A stretch of 64,000 nt of DNA from Roseivivax sediminis. Its GTDB lineage: Bacteria > Pseudomonadota > Alphaproteobacteria > Rhodobacterales > Rhodobacteraceae. The stretch spans positions 256,498-320,497 of the forward strand of contig NZ_FOMS01000004.1 of NCBI RefSeq assembly GCF_900112685.1. Reading direction: 5' to 3'. This document shows positions 17,561 through 26,460 of the stretch, in pieces. Under the pieces are notes generated by a model. That model saw nothing but the letters and a program-made list of their open reading frames with translations, did no database searches and was not told where the DNA came from. Made by a program: the position numbers and the translations under genes. The number at the start of each line of letters is the position of its first letter. The first letter of the stretch is position 1.

Positions 17561-19192
17561 ATGGGCTGGCTCGCCGACGAGACCGGACTGGAGAAAAGCG
17601 ACGCGAACTACACGGCGCTGACGCCGCTGTCGTTCCTGTCCCGCGCGGCGGACGTGTTCCCGGACGACACCGCCATCGTCTACGGCCGCACGCGGCGCAG
17701 CTACGCGGAGTACCGCGAGCGATGCTCTCGGCTCGCCTCCGGGCTCGCCGGCCTGGGCGTCGTGCCCGGCGACGTGGTGGCCACGCTCCTGCCCAACGTG
17801 CCGGCGCATGCCGAGGCGCATTTCGGCGTGCCCGCCTGCGGCGCAATCCTGAATGCAATCAACACGCGGCTCGACGTGTCGACCGTGGCCTACATCCTCG
17901 GCCATGGCGGCGCGAAGGTGCTGCTCTGCGACAGCCAGTTCCTGCCGCTCGCGCACGATGCCATCGCTGCGATGGAGGAAGGCAGCCCGCCGCAAATCGT
18001 CGAGGTTCCCGACGCCGAGGCCGGCCTCGCCACCTCGGGCGACTACGTCACCTACGACGACTTCCTCGCCTCCGGCGATCCGGACTTCGCCTGGATCATG
18101 CCCGAGGACGAATGGGAGAGCCTCGCGCTCAATTACACCTCCGGCACCACGGGCCGGCCCAAGGGCGTGGTTTACCACCACCGCGGCGCCTACCTGAACG
18201 CGATGGGCCAGGTGCTGTCCTGGCGCATGGTGCTCAGGCCCGTCTACCTGACCATCGTGCCGCTCTTTCACTGCAACGGCTGGTGCCACACCTGGATGAT
18301 GCCGGCGGTCGGCGGCACGCTGGTCTGCTGCCGCGAGGTCCGCGCGAAACCGATATTCGACGCCATCGCGGACGAGGGCGTGACCCATTTCGCCGGCGCG
18401 CCGATCGTTCTCAGCACCCTCATCGACGCGCCCGAGGAGGACCGCCGCGCCTTCGAGCAGGTGGTCGAGGTCTTCACCGCCGGCGCCCCGCCCGCCGCCG
18501 CCACGCTCGCCGCGATCGAGCCGATGGGATTCAACGTCACCCATGTCTACGGCCTGACGGAGACCTACGGGCCGGCGACCGAATGCCTCTGGCATCCCAA
18601 GTGGGACGGGCTGGAGCGCGACGACCGCGCCGCCGTCAAGTCCCGCCAGGGCGTCGGCATGCCGTTCATCGAACACGTCACCGTCATGGACCCCGAGACC
18701 ATGCAGGAGGCCAGCCGCAGCGGCGCCCATCAGGGCGAGATCATGTTCCGCGGCAACGGAGTGATGAAGGGCTATTACAGGAATCCCGAGGAGACCGCCA
18801 AGAGCTTCGCCGGCGGCTATTACCGCACCGGCGACCTCGCGGTGCTGGAGGACGACGGCTACATCCGCATCGCCGACCGGGCCAAGGACATCATCATATC
18901 GGGCGGTGAGAACATCTCCTCCATCGAGGTGGAGGGCGTGCTGATGACCCACGAGGCGGTGAGCCTCTGCGCCGTGGTCGCCAAGCCCGACGACAAGTGG
19001 GGCGAAGTGCCCTGCGCCTTCGTCGAGACGCGCGCCGGCACCGAGGTGAGCGAGGCGGATCTGATCGCCTTCGCGCGCCGGACGCTCGCGGGGTTCAAGA
19101 CCCCCAAGGCGGTGGTGTTCGGCGAGTTGCCCAAGACCTCCACCGGCAAGATCCAGAAGTTCCAGCTGCGCGATCGCGCGAAGGATCTCTGA
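17561..19192 (+). CDS. AMP-dependent acyl-CoA ligase
   Basis: 543-residue adenylate-forming enzyme that activates a carboxylic acid with ATP and CoA. The ATP loop YTSGTTGRPKG starts at residue 192, VYGLTETYGP is the A5 motif, YRTGDLAVLEDDGYI is A7, and the C-terminal catalytic lysine is K530 in STGKIQKFQ. The N-terminus (NYTALTPLSFLSRAADVFPD) is like medium/long-chain or aromatic acyl-CoA synthetases (AAE group), not acetyl-CoA or propionyl-CoA synthetase. It differs from my recollection of the DMSP enzyme DmdB. GGAGAGGGAGG upstream supports the start. The acid substrate is unknown. Confidence 0.9.
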   Translation: MGWLADETGLEKSDANYTALTPLSFLSRAADVFPDDTAIVYGRTRRSYAEYRERCSRLASGLAGLGVVPGDVVATLLPNVPAHAEAHFGVPACGAILNAINTRLDVSTVAYILGHGGAKVLLCDSQFLPLAHDAIAAMEEGSPPQIVEVPDAEAGLATSGDYVTYDDFLASGDPDFAWIMPEDEWESLALNYTSGTTGRPKGVVYHHRGAYLNAMGQVLSWRMVLRPVYLTIVPLFHCNGWCHTWMMPAVGGTLVCCREVRAKPIFDAIADEGVTHFAGAPIVLSTLIDAPEEDRRAFEQVVEVFTAGAPPAAATLAAIEPMGFNVTHVYGLTETYGPATECLWHPKWDGLERDDRAAVKSRQGVGMPFIEHVTVMDPETMQEASRSGAHQGEIMFRGNGVMKGYYRNPEETAKSFAGGYYRTGDLAVLEDDGYIRIADRAKDIIISGGENISSIEVEGVLMTHEAVSLCAVVAKPDDKWGEVPCAFVETRAGTEVSEADLIAFARRTLAGFKTPKAVVFGELPKTSTGKIQKFQLRDRAKDL

Positions 19193-19400
19193 CTCGAACC
19201 GGTGTCCGCGCGCCGCGTCGCCGGCGCGCGGCTTCGGGCACCGACGGCATGCCTGGCGCCACGCGTGTCTTCCGGCCAGAGCGGGACCGGCGTGTCTCAG
19301 CGGGGAAAACAAAACCTGGTTCCGCCCTTTCCTCAGCGGAAGTGCTTCTGACCGGGCTGCCAGTGCCGAAGCGGCGCTTCGCTGCGAGAGCCGCGAACCT

Positions 19401-19940
19401 CTACGGCGCGGAGCGGGGCAGCGAGGTGGCCGCGTCAATGATGTCCCGAAGCCGGGCGTCGTCCAAGAGCTCCAGCTCGAGCATGGCGACGTATGGGTCG
19501 CCTTGTAACGACAAGGCTCTTGCAAAAGCCGGTTCCGTCTTCAGGCCATCCCGCTTCAGTCGCCTGACCGACTCCTGCAGGTGTGGCCCCAACGCCAACA
19601 GCCTTGCCTCGACCCGAAAATGCCGAACGCCCCACTGATACTCCGTGGCGAGCCTCTGGCAGAACAGTTCGATCTCCCACCCCATCGCTTTGAACGATGC
19701 GACGGTCGCCGGTTCTGAAAGATGACTCACGTGGCGAATGGAAAAAGCCTCCATCCGACCGAATGCGCGACGCACAACCGCTGAAAACCGGTCGAAGTTC
19801 GGCGCGGTGCACGCGATATCTATGTCGCTCTGCTCCGTCGCAAGACCAAGCGGCGGCGTTCCGATGACAACCGGCGTGAACTCCGCGAGCCGGGTGAGGA
19901 TATGCAGTTCTTCGATGACGTCGTCATATGGCGGTCTCAT
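19401..19940 (-). CDS. DUF4269 nucleotidyltransferase-like protein
   Basis: 179 residues. The segment GTPPLGLATEQSDIDIAC has the G-S/T-x...DxD pattern of the polymerase beta-type nucleotidyltransferase fold, followed by FSIRHVSHLSEPATVASF and IELFCQRLATEYQWGVRHFRVEARLL, which fits DUF4269. Codon and base composition look less GC-rich than neighbours (for example around 19690-19760), hinting at acquisition by transfer. The ATG at 19940 is preceded by GGAGAAAGGGAGG. No toxin-antitoxin partner gene was identified next to it. Biochemical role unknown. Confidence 0.75.
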   Translation of the reverse strand: MRPPYDDVIEELHILTRLAEFTPVVIGTPPLGLATEQSDIDIACTAPNFDRFSAVVRRAFGRMEAFSIRHVSHLSEPATVASFKAMGWEIELFCQRLATEYQWGVRHFRVEARLLALGPHLQESVRRLKRDGLKTEPAFARALSLQGDPYVAMLELELLDDARLRDIIDAATSLPRSAP

Positions 19941-20193
19941 CCTCCCTTTCTCCGTTTCCCTGCATCTGGCGGCAACCATCGTTGAGGCGATATTCGAGAC
20001 CTGACCGCGACAGCCTCGGCCTCGCGGCAAGCCGGCGAAGGCTGCGGCGCCGGTTTTTGCCTCACCTGCTATGCAATTAGCGGGATGCGGACCTGTTCTC
20101 TCGATATTTGTCACGCTGCACCGCAGCGGCTACATCCTGTCGCGAAGCCTGGGACACCAGACACCAAGTAAAGCAAGACAAAGGAGCTCAGAC

Positions 20194-20412
20194 ATGTCCG
20201 CAATCACTTTCAATTCCTCGGCGCCGCAAGAGCGCCAGGGCCGTGGCCTGCTCGGAAACATCGCGTATTTCTTCGGCAAGGTCGCCGACACCACCCAGCG
20301 CGTGAAACGCGTTCACGTGCTCCACTCCCTGAGCGACAAGGAACTCGCGGAACGTGGCCTGAAGCGCGAAGAGCTTGTGCACTACGTCTATCGCGACTCG
20401 CCCTACGTCTAA
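20194..20412 (+). CDS. DUF1127 small basic protein, copy 1
   Basis: 72 residues. The C-terminal half holds the DUF1127 motif: RVKRVHVLHSLSDKELAERG then LKREELVHYVY. AAGGAG at 20180-20185 supports the ATG at 20194. In alphaproteobacteria, short arginine-rich DUF1127 proteins have been tied to RNA binding and to stress or phosphate responses (for example CcaF1 in Rhodobacter sphaeroides). Copy 2 lies 286 nt downstream with the same length, and the two upstream regions also resemble each other, so this is a tandem duplication. Confidence 0.9.
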   Translation: MSAITFNSSAPQERQGRGLLGNIAYFFGKVADTTQRVKRVHVLHSLSDKELAERGLKREELVHYVYRDSPYV

Positions 20413-20477
20413 GAAGCTCTCGCAGACGGCCGGCTGGCGGGCTTGCACGGCCGCTCCGGCCCTCACGGTGTGAACCG

Positions 20478-20516
20478 GCCTGCGCATTGACTTGGGGACA
20501 ATCTCGATGCGCAGGC
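20478..20516 (+). repeat. Stem-loop between the DUF1127 copies
   Basis: GCCTGCGCAT (20478-20487) pairs perfectly with ATGCGCAGGC (20507-20516) around a 19-nt loop containing TTGGGGACAATC. It could end the first transcript or lie in a small RNA. No T-run follows. Confidence 0.45.
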
Positions 20517-20698
20517 GGCCCGGTCGATCGTGGCTCGGCCGCGTTACGGTATGAGTTTCAAGGCCGCTCCGCTGCAAGAGCCATGCACGTGGCGGGATGC
20601 GGTGATGAAGCATCTCCTGTGGCTGTGCTGCAGCGCAGCGTCTATCTGCTGCGCAACGCTCGGGCGCCAAAGCGCCCCGCACTTCAAGGAGTTCCCAG

Positions 20699-20917
20699 AT
20701 GACCGCAACAGATATCCAGTCCATCCCGCAAGACCGCTCCGAAAGCCGTGGAGTCTTCGGCCGCATCCTCGACGCCATGGTGATCATTGCCGAGTCCAAC
20801 CCTCGTTTGCGTCGCGTCGAGCAGCTCCAGGCGATGTCCGACGAGAAACTCGCCGAGATGGGCCTGAAGCGCGAAGACATCGTCCGCCACGTTTTCAAGG
20901 ACACCTTCGCCCTCTGA
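20699..20917 (+). CDS. DUF1127 small basic protein, copy 2
   Basis: 72 residues, the paralogue of the gene at 20194. It shares the DUF1127 block (RRVEQLQAMSDEKLAEMGLK then REDIVRHVF) with copy 1, and both are 72 residues long. The N-terminal 30 residues differ more, with RGVFGRILDAMVIIAESNPRL. AAGGAG at 20686-20691 precedes the ATG. The predicted role is the same as for copy 1 and rests on family knowledge only. Confidence 0.9.
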   Translation: MTATDIQSIPQDRSESRGVFGRILDAMVIIAESNPRLRRVEQLQAMSDEKLAEMGLKREDIVRHVFKDTFAL

Positions 20918-21400
20918 TGACCTCAGTGGCTTCCGCGGCCGCCTATTGGGCCCGGCGCACGAGGAAACGGAGCCCGGGGCTGCTGATCGCCGCGCGGCGC
21001 ATGACGGGCCACCTCAAGCGACGGCGCGACGCGGGCCATGATGGACAAATCCGTCCGGCAGATGACGCGCTCCCGGCGCCGTCAGGCGCTGTTCCGGAAG
21101 ACCCGTTCGCCTCACGTCCCCCTTCCCCATGCGCGATGATCTGCGCGTGGGTGGCCGCATCGGCGGGCTCCGCCTCTCTGCCGGCGCGGGCCGCGCCGCA
21201 ATGTCCACCGACAGCGCCATCCCGTTCAGGTTCGAAAGCGGCGTCTCGTCCCGGCTGTCGGCCGGATATCACTGCCGAACGGCGGAGGTTTGTACCCCGC
21301 ACAGGTGCTCTCCCACCGCCCGCGAGGCGGGAGGCGCGCAATCGACACCCCCCATTCCCCATGCTAGCATCCGTCGACCAGAGGCAGAGCAGCCCACAGG
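20918..21400. other. Non-coding stretch between DUF1127 copy 2 and a membrane protein gene
   Basis: 483 nt. A basic frame overlaps the copy 2 stop (TGATG at 20915-20919) and reads AAYWARRTRKRSPGLLIAARRMTG before degenerating into proline/serine-rich sequence; I do not accept it as a gene. Nothing else was recognised; the promoter of the downstream gene presumably lies near its end. Confidence 0.4.
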
Positions 21401-22432
21401 ATGACAGCGCTCCACGAATACCAGCGGCTCGAGGCGACAGGCCTGTGGCGCCCCGAGAGGGGTGCGCAGCGGCGCGAAGTCGTGGTGGCGCTGGGCGACG
21501 CGACGCTGACCATCAAGGACTTCAACGACCGCGTGCTCGCACATTGGTCGCTCGCCGCGGTGACGCGTGCCGGTCCGCGCGGACAGGACCCGACCCTCTA
21601 CCACCCCGACGGCGATCCCGGCGAGACGCTGGAACTCGCCGCTGCCGAGACCGACATGATCGAGGCGCTCGAACGCATTCTGCGCGCGGTCGACCGGCGC
21701 CGTCCGCGGCCGGGGAAGTTGCGCGTCTGGCTGTCGGGCGGCATCGCCGCGGCGCTTCTCGTTGCGGCGGTGATCTGGCTGCCCGGCGCACTCCTGGCCT
21801 ATGCCACGGACGTGGTGCCCCCGGCCAAGCGGGCGGAGATCGGCGCCTCGCTGCTCGACCGGATCACCCGCGTTTCGGGCCAGCCCTGCGCCGCGCCCGA
21901 GGCGCGCCAGCCGCTGCGCCGCCTGGCCGCGCGACTCCTCGGGGAGGCGCGGCGCGACGCCCTCGTCGTGCTGCCCGAGGGGCTGGAAGACACCGCGCAC
22001 CTGCCGGGGGGGCGCATCCTGCTCAGCCGCGCGCTGATCGAGGACCCCGAGGATCCCGACGTGCCCGCGGGCTACATCCTTGCCGAGGCCGTGCGCGCCG
22101 CGGCGGGCGATCCCCTGGCGAACCTCCTGCGCCATTCCGGCCCGGTCGCCAGCCTGCGCCTGCTGACCACCGGGGAGATGCCGGATTCCGCTCTCGACGC
22201 CTATGCCGAGTACCTGCTGACCGAGCGCGCGGCGGCGCCGGTCCCGCCGGAGACCCTGCTCGCCGCCTTCGACAAGGCGGAGTTGCGCGCGACCCCCTAT
22301 GCCTATTGGCGCGACATGACCGGCGAAAGCACGCTGCGCCTCATCGAGGCCGATCCCCGCGCCGGCCTCGGCAGTCGCCTGGTCCTCAGCGACGCCGACT
22401 GGCTGCGCCTGCAGGGCATCTGCGGCGGCTGA
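21401..22432 (+). CDS. Membrane-anchored protein with degenerate M48-like segment
   Basis: 343 residues. Residues 1-105 are soluble and charged, about 108-130 form one transmembrane helix, and the rest is predicted periplasmic. The segment at 200-233 (HLPGGRILLSRALIEDPEDP then DVPAGYILAEAVRA) resembles the region around the zinc site of M48 peptidases (LPGG-x-I/V-x-VTRGLL...VLAHEIGH), but the HExxH histidines are absent. If related, it would be a non-catalytic homologue. I do not recognise a named family. It stands alone between the DUF1127 pair and a convergent gene. Confidence 0.65.
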   Translation: MTALHEYQRLEATGLWRPERGAQRREVVVALGDATLTIKDFNDRVLAHWSLAAVTRAGPRGQDPTLYHPDGDPGETLELAAAETDMIEALERILRAVDRRRPRPGKLRVWLSGGIAAALLVAAVIWLPGALLAYATDVVPPAKRAEIGASLLDRITRVSGQPCAAPEARQPLRRLAARLLGEARRDALVVLPEGLEDTAHLPGGRILLSRALIEDPEDPDVPAGYILAEAVRAAAGDPLANLLRHSGPVASLRLLTTGEMPDSALDAYAEYLLTERAAAPVPPETLLAAFDKAELRATPYAYWRDMTGESTLRLIEADPRAGLGSRLVLSDADWLRLQGICGG

Positions 22433-22594
22433 GCCCGGCATCCGCCCCCGCCCGGCCGCGTCGCCCTGCATCGCGTTTCAGGATACCCGGCGTACGGACC
22501 CGCGCAACAGATCGCAGCGCGCTCCCCGAAGACATCCACGGAGACCCTCGCACGGACCGGGGCGCGCCGCACCCCGGCGCAGAGCCGTGTCACC

Positions 22595-23431
22595 TCACCG
22601 GTAATACACCACCGGATCCTTGACCTGCGGCGGCCGGCCGCCGAGGGCGCGGCGCGGCACGGTATTGGTCCATATCTGCTGAGTGGCGTAGAAACCATCG
22701 AGCGACTGGTTGGCGCGGTTGCGGTTCAGCCGGTCGTCGTCCCAGGCGCGGCGGTGGCCCTCCGGGATCCGCACGACCTGATCGTCGCGCTTGTGGTAGA
22801 CGTGCAGCGGCAGGATCCGCGTGCCGCCCGGGAGATCGCGCACCGCCTCGCCGCGCACCGGATCGGAGCGTCCCTGCACCACGACCGTCGTCGCCGGCGC
22901 GGAAGCGGCGCCGCAGCGCACCTCGTAGCCGCCCGCGGGCCCGCCCGCACAAGCGGACGCCTCGGCGGGCAGGACCATCGGGCGCGGCGGCGGCGCCGGG
23001 CGCGGCGTGTAGCGCGCCGGTTCGGGCACCGGGCGCACGATCTCGGGGGCCGGCCGGGCGCGCCGCTCGCGCGCCGGCGGCGTGGCGGCGGCGACCTCGG
23101 TTCGCGGCTCCGGCGGCGCGATGGTCTCGGCCCGCGCAATCCGCTCCGGTTGCGGGTCGGCTTGCGGTTCGGGGGCTCCGGACAGGCTCGGCGTCTGGCC
23201 GCAGATATGCTCGCGCGACCGCGTCACCCGCGGCACCCAGGAGGTCGTCCCGTCGATGCCGGCGCGGATAAAGGCGCAGCCGCGGCTGTCCACGTATTGC
23301 CGGCCCTCGTAGCTCTCCGGCGGCAACTCCGCCGGCACGTCGCTCGCGTCCTGTGCCCAGGCGGCGGCGCCCAGCAGCATCGCAACCGCCCAGGCGCCAG
23401 GTCCGGGCCACATCGTCTTCGCCATTGCCAT
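22595..23431 (-). CDS. Exported proline-rich protein, function unknown
   Basis: 278 residues: a hydrophobic signal (AWAVAMLLGAAAWAQD), a small N-terminal domain with GCAFIRAGIDGTTSWVPRV and CGQTP (two cysteines), a proline/arginine-rich linker (about 95-165), and a C-terminal domain with LPLHVYHKRDDQVVRIPEGH and RRAWDDDRLN. Similar architectures in roseobacters are often annotated as SPOR-like or hypothetical, but I do not see a clear SPOR repeat. ATG at 23431 has GGGGG directly upstream; the second ATG two codons later is an alternative. Probably an envelope protein. Confidence 0.7.
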   Translation of the reverse strand: MAMAKTMWPGPGAWAVAMLLGAAAWAQDASDVPAELPPESYEGRQYVDSRGCAFIRAGIDGTTSWVPRVTRSREHICGQTPSLSGAPEPQADPQPERIARAETIAPPEPRTEVAAATPPARERRARPAPEIVRPVPEPARYTPRPAPPPRPMVLPAEASACAGGPAGGYEVRCGAASAPATTVVVQGRSDPVRGEAVRDLPGGTRILPLHVYHKRDDQVVRIPEGHRRAWDDDRLNRNRANQSLDGFYATQQIWTNTVPRRALGGRPPQVKDPVVYYR

Positions 23432-23469
23432 CCCCCACAGATGCTGGTCGGAAGGATGCCGCAAGGATT

Positions 23470-23495
23470 AGCGCCTGTAAAGCATTGGAGGCGCT
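23470..23495 (-). terminator. Stem-loop at the end of upp
   Basis: AGCGCCT (23470-23476) pairs with AGGCGCT (23489-23495), overlapping the last base of the upp stop codon. A possible end point of the nucleoside salvage operon; there is no T-run, so confidence is modest. Confidence 0.35.
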
Positions 23496-24127
23496 TATTT
23501 AGTGCCGAACATGCGGTCGCCGGCGTCTCCCAGCCCCGGCACGATGTAGCCCTTCTCGTTGAGCCTCTCGTCCAGCGCGGCGGTCACGATGGGCACGTCG
23601 GGATGCGCCTCGCGCATCCGCTCCACACCCTCGGGCGCCGCCAGCAGGCACAGGAAGCGGATGTCCGTCGCTCCGGCCTGCTTCAGCAGGTCCACCGCCG
23701 CGGCCGAGGAATTGCCCGTCGCCAGCATCGGGTCGACCGCGATCACCAGCCGGTCCTCGAGAGAATCCGGCACCTTGAAGTAATACTGCACCGGCTGCAG
23801 CGTTTCCTCGTCGCGGTAAAGCCCGACGAAGCCGACGCGCGCCGAGGGAATGAGTTCCAGCACCCCGTCGAGGAGCCCGTTGCCCGCCCGCAGGATGGAG
23901 ATAAGCGCCAGCTTCTTGCCGGCCAGCACCGGCGCCTCCATCGGCTCCATCGGCGTGTCGATGGTCCGCGTCGTCATCGGCAGCTCGCGGGTGATCTCGT
24001 AGGCCAGAAGCTGGCTGATCTCGCGCAGAAGCTGCCGGAACGACGCGGTCGAGGTGTGTTTCTCGCGCATGATGGACAGCTTGTGCTGCACCAGCGGGTG
24101 CCGGACGATTGTCAGATGCTCGGTCAT
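23495..24127 (-). CDS. upp: Uracil phosphoribosyltransferase
   Basis: Converts uracil and PRPP to UMP. The 210 residues match the family length. Landmarks are [20 protein letters not shown] at the N-terminus, [38 protein letters not shown] (PRPP loop) and the C-terminal [17 protein letters not shown], which is diagnostic. It is the last gene of the minus-strand operon cdd-deoA-deoB-add-upp. Its ATG overlaps the add stop codon (ATGA at 24124-24127), so translation is probably coupled. Confidence 0.96.
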   Translation of the reverse strand: MTEHLTIVRHPLVQHKLSIMREKHTSTASFRQLLREISQLLAYEITRELPMTTRTIDTPMEPMEAPVLAGKKLALISILRAGNGLLDGVLELIPSARVGFVGLYRDEETLQPVQYYFKVPDSLEDRLVIAVDPMLATGNSSAAAVDLLKQAGATDIRFLCLLAAPEGVERMREAHPDVPIVTAALDERLNEKGYIVPGLGDAGDRMFGTK

Positions 24128-25137
24128 GGGCGCTCTCCTGTCAGGCGCTTGGCGATGCGTGCGCGGGTCTCTTCGTCGCAGAAGGCGGCGTCGAGCGAGG
24201 CGCGCGCGAGCTCTCCGAATACCTCGGACTCCCAGCCGAAGGTGCGGGCGAGCCCACGATATTCCGCGCGCATGGAGGTGTGGAAGAACGGCGGATCGTC
24301 GGTCGACACGCTCACCCGCACGCCGCGGTCGCGCAGGGTTTCGATCGGATGCGCGGCGAGCCGCGGGTAGACCCCGAGCGCCACGTTAGACCCCGGGCAG
24401 ACCTCGAGGCAGATCCCGTTCTCCACCAATCTGTCCACAAGCGCCGGATCCTCGACGCTGCGCACCCCGTGGCCGATCCGCTCAACCCGCAGGTGATCGA
24501 GGGCCGCGCGCACTTCTTCGGGCCCGCGCCATTCCCCGGCATGGCTGGTCAGCCGCAGCCCGGCCTCGCGCGCGCAGTCGAAGGCCCAGGCGAAGTCCTT
24601 CTGCTCGAACGCGTTCTCGTCGCCCGCCATGCCGAAGCCGACGAGACGTCGCCCGGCGGTCTCGGCGGCGCAAAGGGCGGATTTCCGGGCCCTTTCGGGG
24701 CCGAGGTGACGCACGCAGGTGACGACAAACCGCAGCGTCACGCCGAGATCGCGCTCCACCTCCGCAGCGGCCTCTTCCATCGCGGCGAGATAGTCGCGCC
24801 AAGCGTCCACATCCCCGCCGCCGCAGAAATCGGGGCTGAGGAAGGTCTCGCAATAGATCACGTCGTTCGCGGCCAGCTCCTCGCCCACCGCGCGCGCCAG
24901 CCGGGCGTAATCCTCCGGGCGGCGCAACACGCCGGTCGCCGCCTCGTAGACCTTGAGGAAATGGACGAAGCCCTCGAAGGCGTAACTGCCGTCGCGGCGG
25001 AAGATGCGCGAGATGTCCTCGCGCTTCTCCGCGGCGAGACGGCTGATGAAATCCGGCGGCGCCGCTCCTTCGAGGTGAAGGTGCAGCTCCACCTTGGGCA
25101 TCGCCTCGATCTGCCGCACCGCGTCCTCGTCCATCAC
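24124..25137 (-). CDS. add: Adenosine deaminase
   Basis: Deaminates (deoxy)adenosine to (deoxy)inosine, feeding phosphorolysis. 337 residues. Zinc ligands HLH at residues 19-21 ([11 protein letters not shown]), then [19 protein letters not shown] and STDDPPFF, the conserved active-site stretches of the family. Both ends overlap neighbours by 4 nt (deoB upstream, upp downstream). Subtype is assigned by overall pattern; adenine deaminases share the fold, and the operon context with deoA, deoB and cdd favours a nucleoside substrate. Confidence 0.92.
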   Translation of the reverse strand: MMDEDAVRQIEAMPKVELHLHLEGAAPPDFISRLAAEKREDISRIFRRDGSYAFEGFVHFLKVYEAATGVLRRPEDYARLARAVGEELAANDVIYCETFLSPDFCGGGDVDAWRDYLAAMEEAAAEVERDLGVTLRFVVTCVRHLGPERARKSALCAAETAGRRLVGFGMAGDENAFEQKDFAWAFDCAREAGLRLTSHAGEWRGPEEVRAALDHLRVERIGHGVRSVEDPALVDRLVENGICLEVCPGSNVALGVYPRLAAHPIETLRDRGVRVSVSTDDPPFFHTSMRAEYRGLARTFGWESEVFGELARASLDAAFCDEETRARIAKRLTGERP

Positions 25138-26342
25138 AGAAAGCTCCGCCCCGGCCCCTGCGCCGGCACCCCAAGATGCGCCGCGACTGAGGCCGCGACA
25201 TCGGCATAGGCGACCTGTCCGATCTCACCGGCGCCGGCCCCCGCGACCAGCACCGGCACGCGCTCGCGCGTGTGATCGGTGCCGCGCCATGTCGGGTCAT
25301 TGCCGTGATCGGCGGTCAGGCACAAGAGGTCCCCCTTGCGCAGCCGCGGCAGGATCTCCCCGATGCGCGTGTCGAACCATTCCAGCGCCCTGGCATAGCC
25401 CGCCACGTCCCGCCGATGCCCCCAGAGCGAATCGAACTCCACGAAGTTGGCGAAGACGAGTGCCCCGTCGGGCGCCTCGTCCACCAATCCCGACAGGTGG
25501 CCCATCAGCTCCGCATCGGTGCCCTTCACCACCCGGTCGATCCCCTCCATGGAGAAGATGTCGCCGATCTTGCCGACCCCGATCACCGCGCGGCCCGTAT
25601 CCTGCACCCAGTTGGTCAGCACCGGCTCGGGCGGCCGGATGGCATAGTCGCGCCGGTTGCCGGTGCGCCGGAACGCGCCGGCCTCGCCCACGAAGGGCCG
25701 CGCGATCACCCGGCCGACGCGCATCTCGTGCAGCATCGGCGCGATCCCCGCGCAGAGCGCCTGCAGCCGCTCCAGCCCGAACGCCTCCTCGTGCGCGGCG
25801 ATCTGGAACACGCTGTCGGCGGAGGTGTAGCAGATCGGCCAGCCGGTGCGCAGATGCTCGGCCCCGAACCGCTCCAGCATCACCGTGCCCGAGCCGTGGC
25901 AATCGCCGAGAATTCCGCCCGTGCCGGCGATCTCGCAGACCCGCGCGCGCACCGCCTCCGGAAAGGCCGGCTCGGCCACAGGAAAATAATGCCAGTCCCA
26001 CGGCACCGGCAGCCCGGCCAGCTCCCAATGCCCCGACGGCGTGTCCTTCCCGCGCGAGCGCTCGGTCGCCGCGCCCCAGCGCCCCTCGGGCACAGCCCCG
26101 AGCCCCGGCGCCGCCGCGCCCGAGGCCAGGCGCAGCGCGGCGCCCAGCCCCAGCCGGTCCAGCACCGGCAGGCGCAGCGGCCCCGACCGCCCCGTCTCCG
26201 CGGCGCCCCGCGCGCAGGCCTCGGCGATATGCGCCACCGTGTTCGCCCTGGTATCCGGCACGCCGTCGTTGAAGAACGCCCCGGCATCCGGCGCCCCGCC
26301 GATCCCGACCGAATCCATGACCACCAGAAAGGCCCGGCTCAT
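25134..26342 (-). CDS. deoB: Phosphopentomutase
   Basis: Interconverts (deoxy)ribose-1-phosphate and -5-phosphate, linking nucleoside breakdown to pentose metabolism. 402 residues of the alkaline phosphatase superfamily: the first metal site in [14 protein letters not shown] (D10), [13 protein letters not shown] with the phosphorylated threonine, and [18 protein letters not shown] near the C-terminus. The 4-nt overlap with add implies coupling. The 118-nt gap to deoA upstream contains a repeat and a GC hairpin, unlike the other junctions of this operon. Confidence 0.96.
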   Translation of the reverse strand: MSRAFLVVMDSVGIGGAPDAGAFFNDGVPDTRANTVAHIAEACARGAAETGRSGPLRLPVLDRLGLGAALRLASGAAAPGLGAVPEGRWGAATERSRGKDTPSGHWELAGLPVPWDWHYFPVAEPAFPEAVRARVCEIAGTGGILGDCHGSGTVMLERFGAEHLRTGWPICYTSADSVFQIAAHEEAFGLERLQALCAGIAPMLHEMRVGRVIARPFVGEAGAFRRTGNRRDYAIRPPEPVLTNWVQDTGRAVIGVGKIGDIFSMEGIDRVVKGTDAELMGHLSGLVDEAPDGALVFANFVEFDSLWGHRRDVAGYARALEWFDTRIGEILPRLRKGDLLCLTADHGNDPTWRGTDHTRERVPVLVAGAGAGEIGQVAYADVAASVAAHLGVPAQGPGRSFL

Positions 26343-26352
26343 ATCGCCCCCG

Positions 26353-26412
26353 GTTTCATCTGCCCGAAAATATCCCGGGGGAGTCGCCGCAGGCGACGGG
26401 GGCAGCGCCCCC
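26353..26412 (-). repeat. Intergenic repeat copy 7 with GC hairpin
   Basis: Minus strand: hairpin GGGGGC-GCT-GCCCCC (26398-26412 in plus coordinates), then GGGATATTTTCGGGCAGATG AAACC (26353-26377). It is placed inside the salvage operon, between deoA and deoB, where it could lower or adjust expression of the downstream genes. Confidence 0.65.
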
Positions 26413-26460
26413 TGCCCCGACCCCTGCGAAGACGCCCGCGAGGGCGGATGAGCACCCCCC

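Noticed and set aside
20413..20698. Possible CcsR-type small RNAs downstream of DUF1127, as in Rhodobacter sphaeroides
   Set aside because: The characteristic CCTCCTCCC loop motif is absent.
20917..21130. Basic reading frame overlapping the stop of DUF1127 copy 2
   Set aside because: No independent ribosome binding site, no family match, and it runs into low-complexity sequence.
23470..23495. Strong intrinsic terminator for the salvage operon
   Set aside because: The stem is only 7 bp and lacks a T-run, so it is listed only at low confidence.
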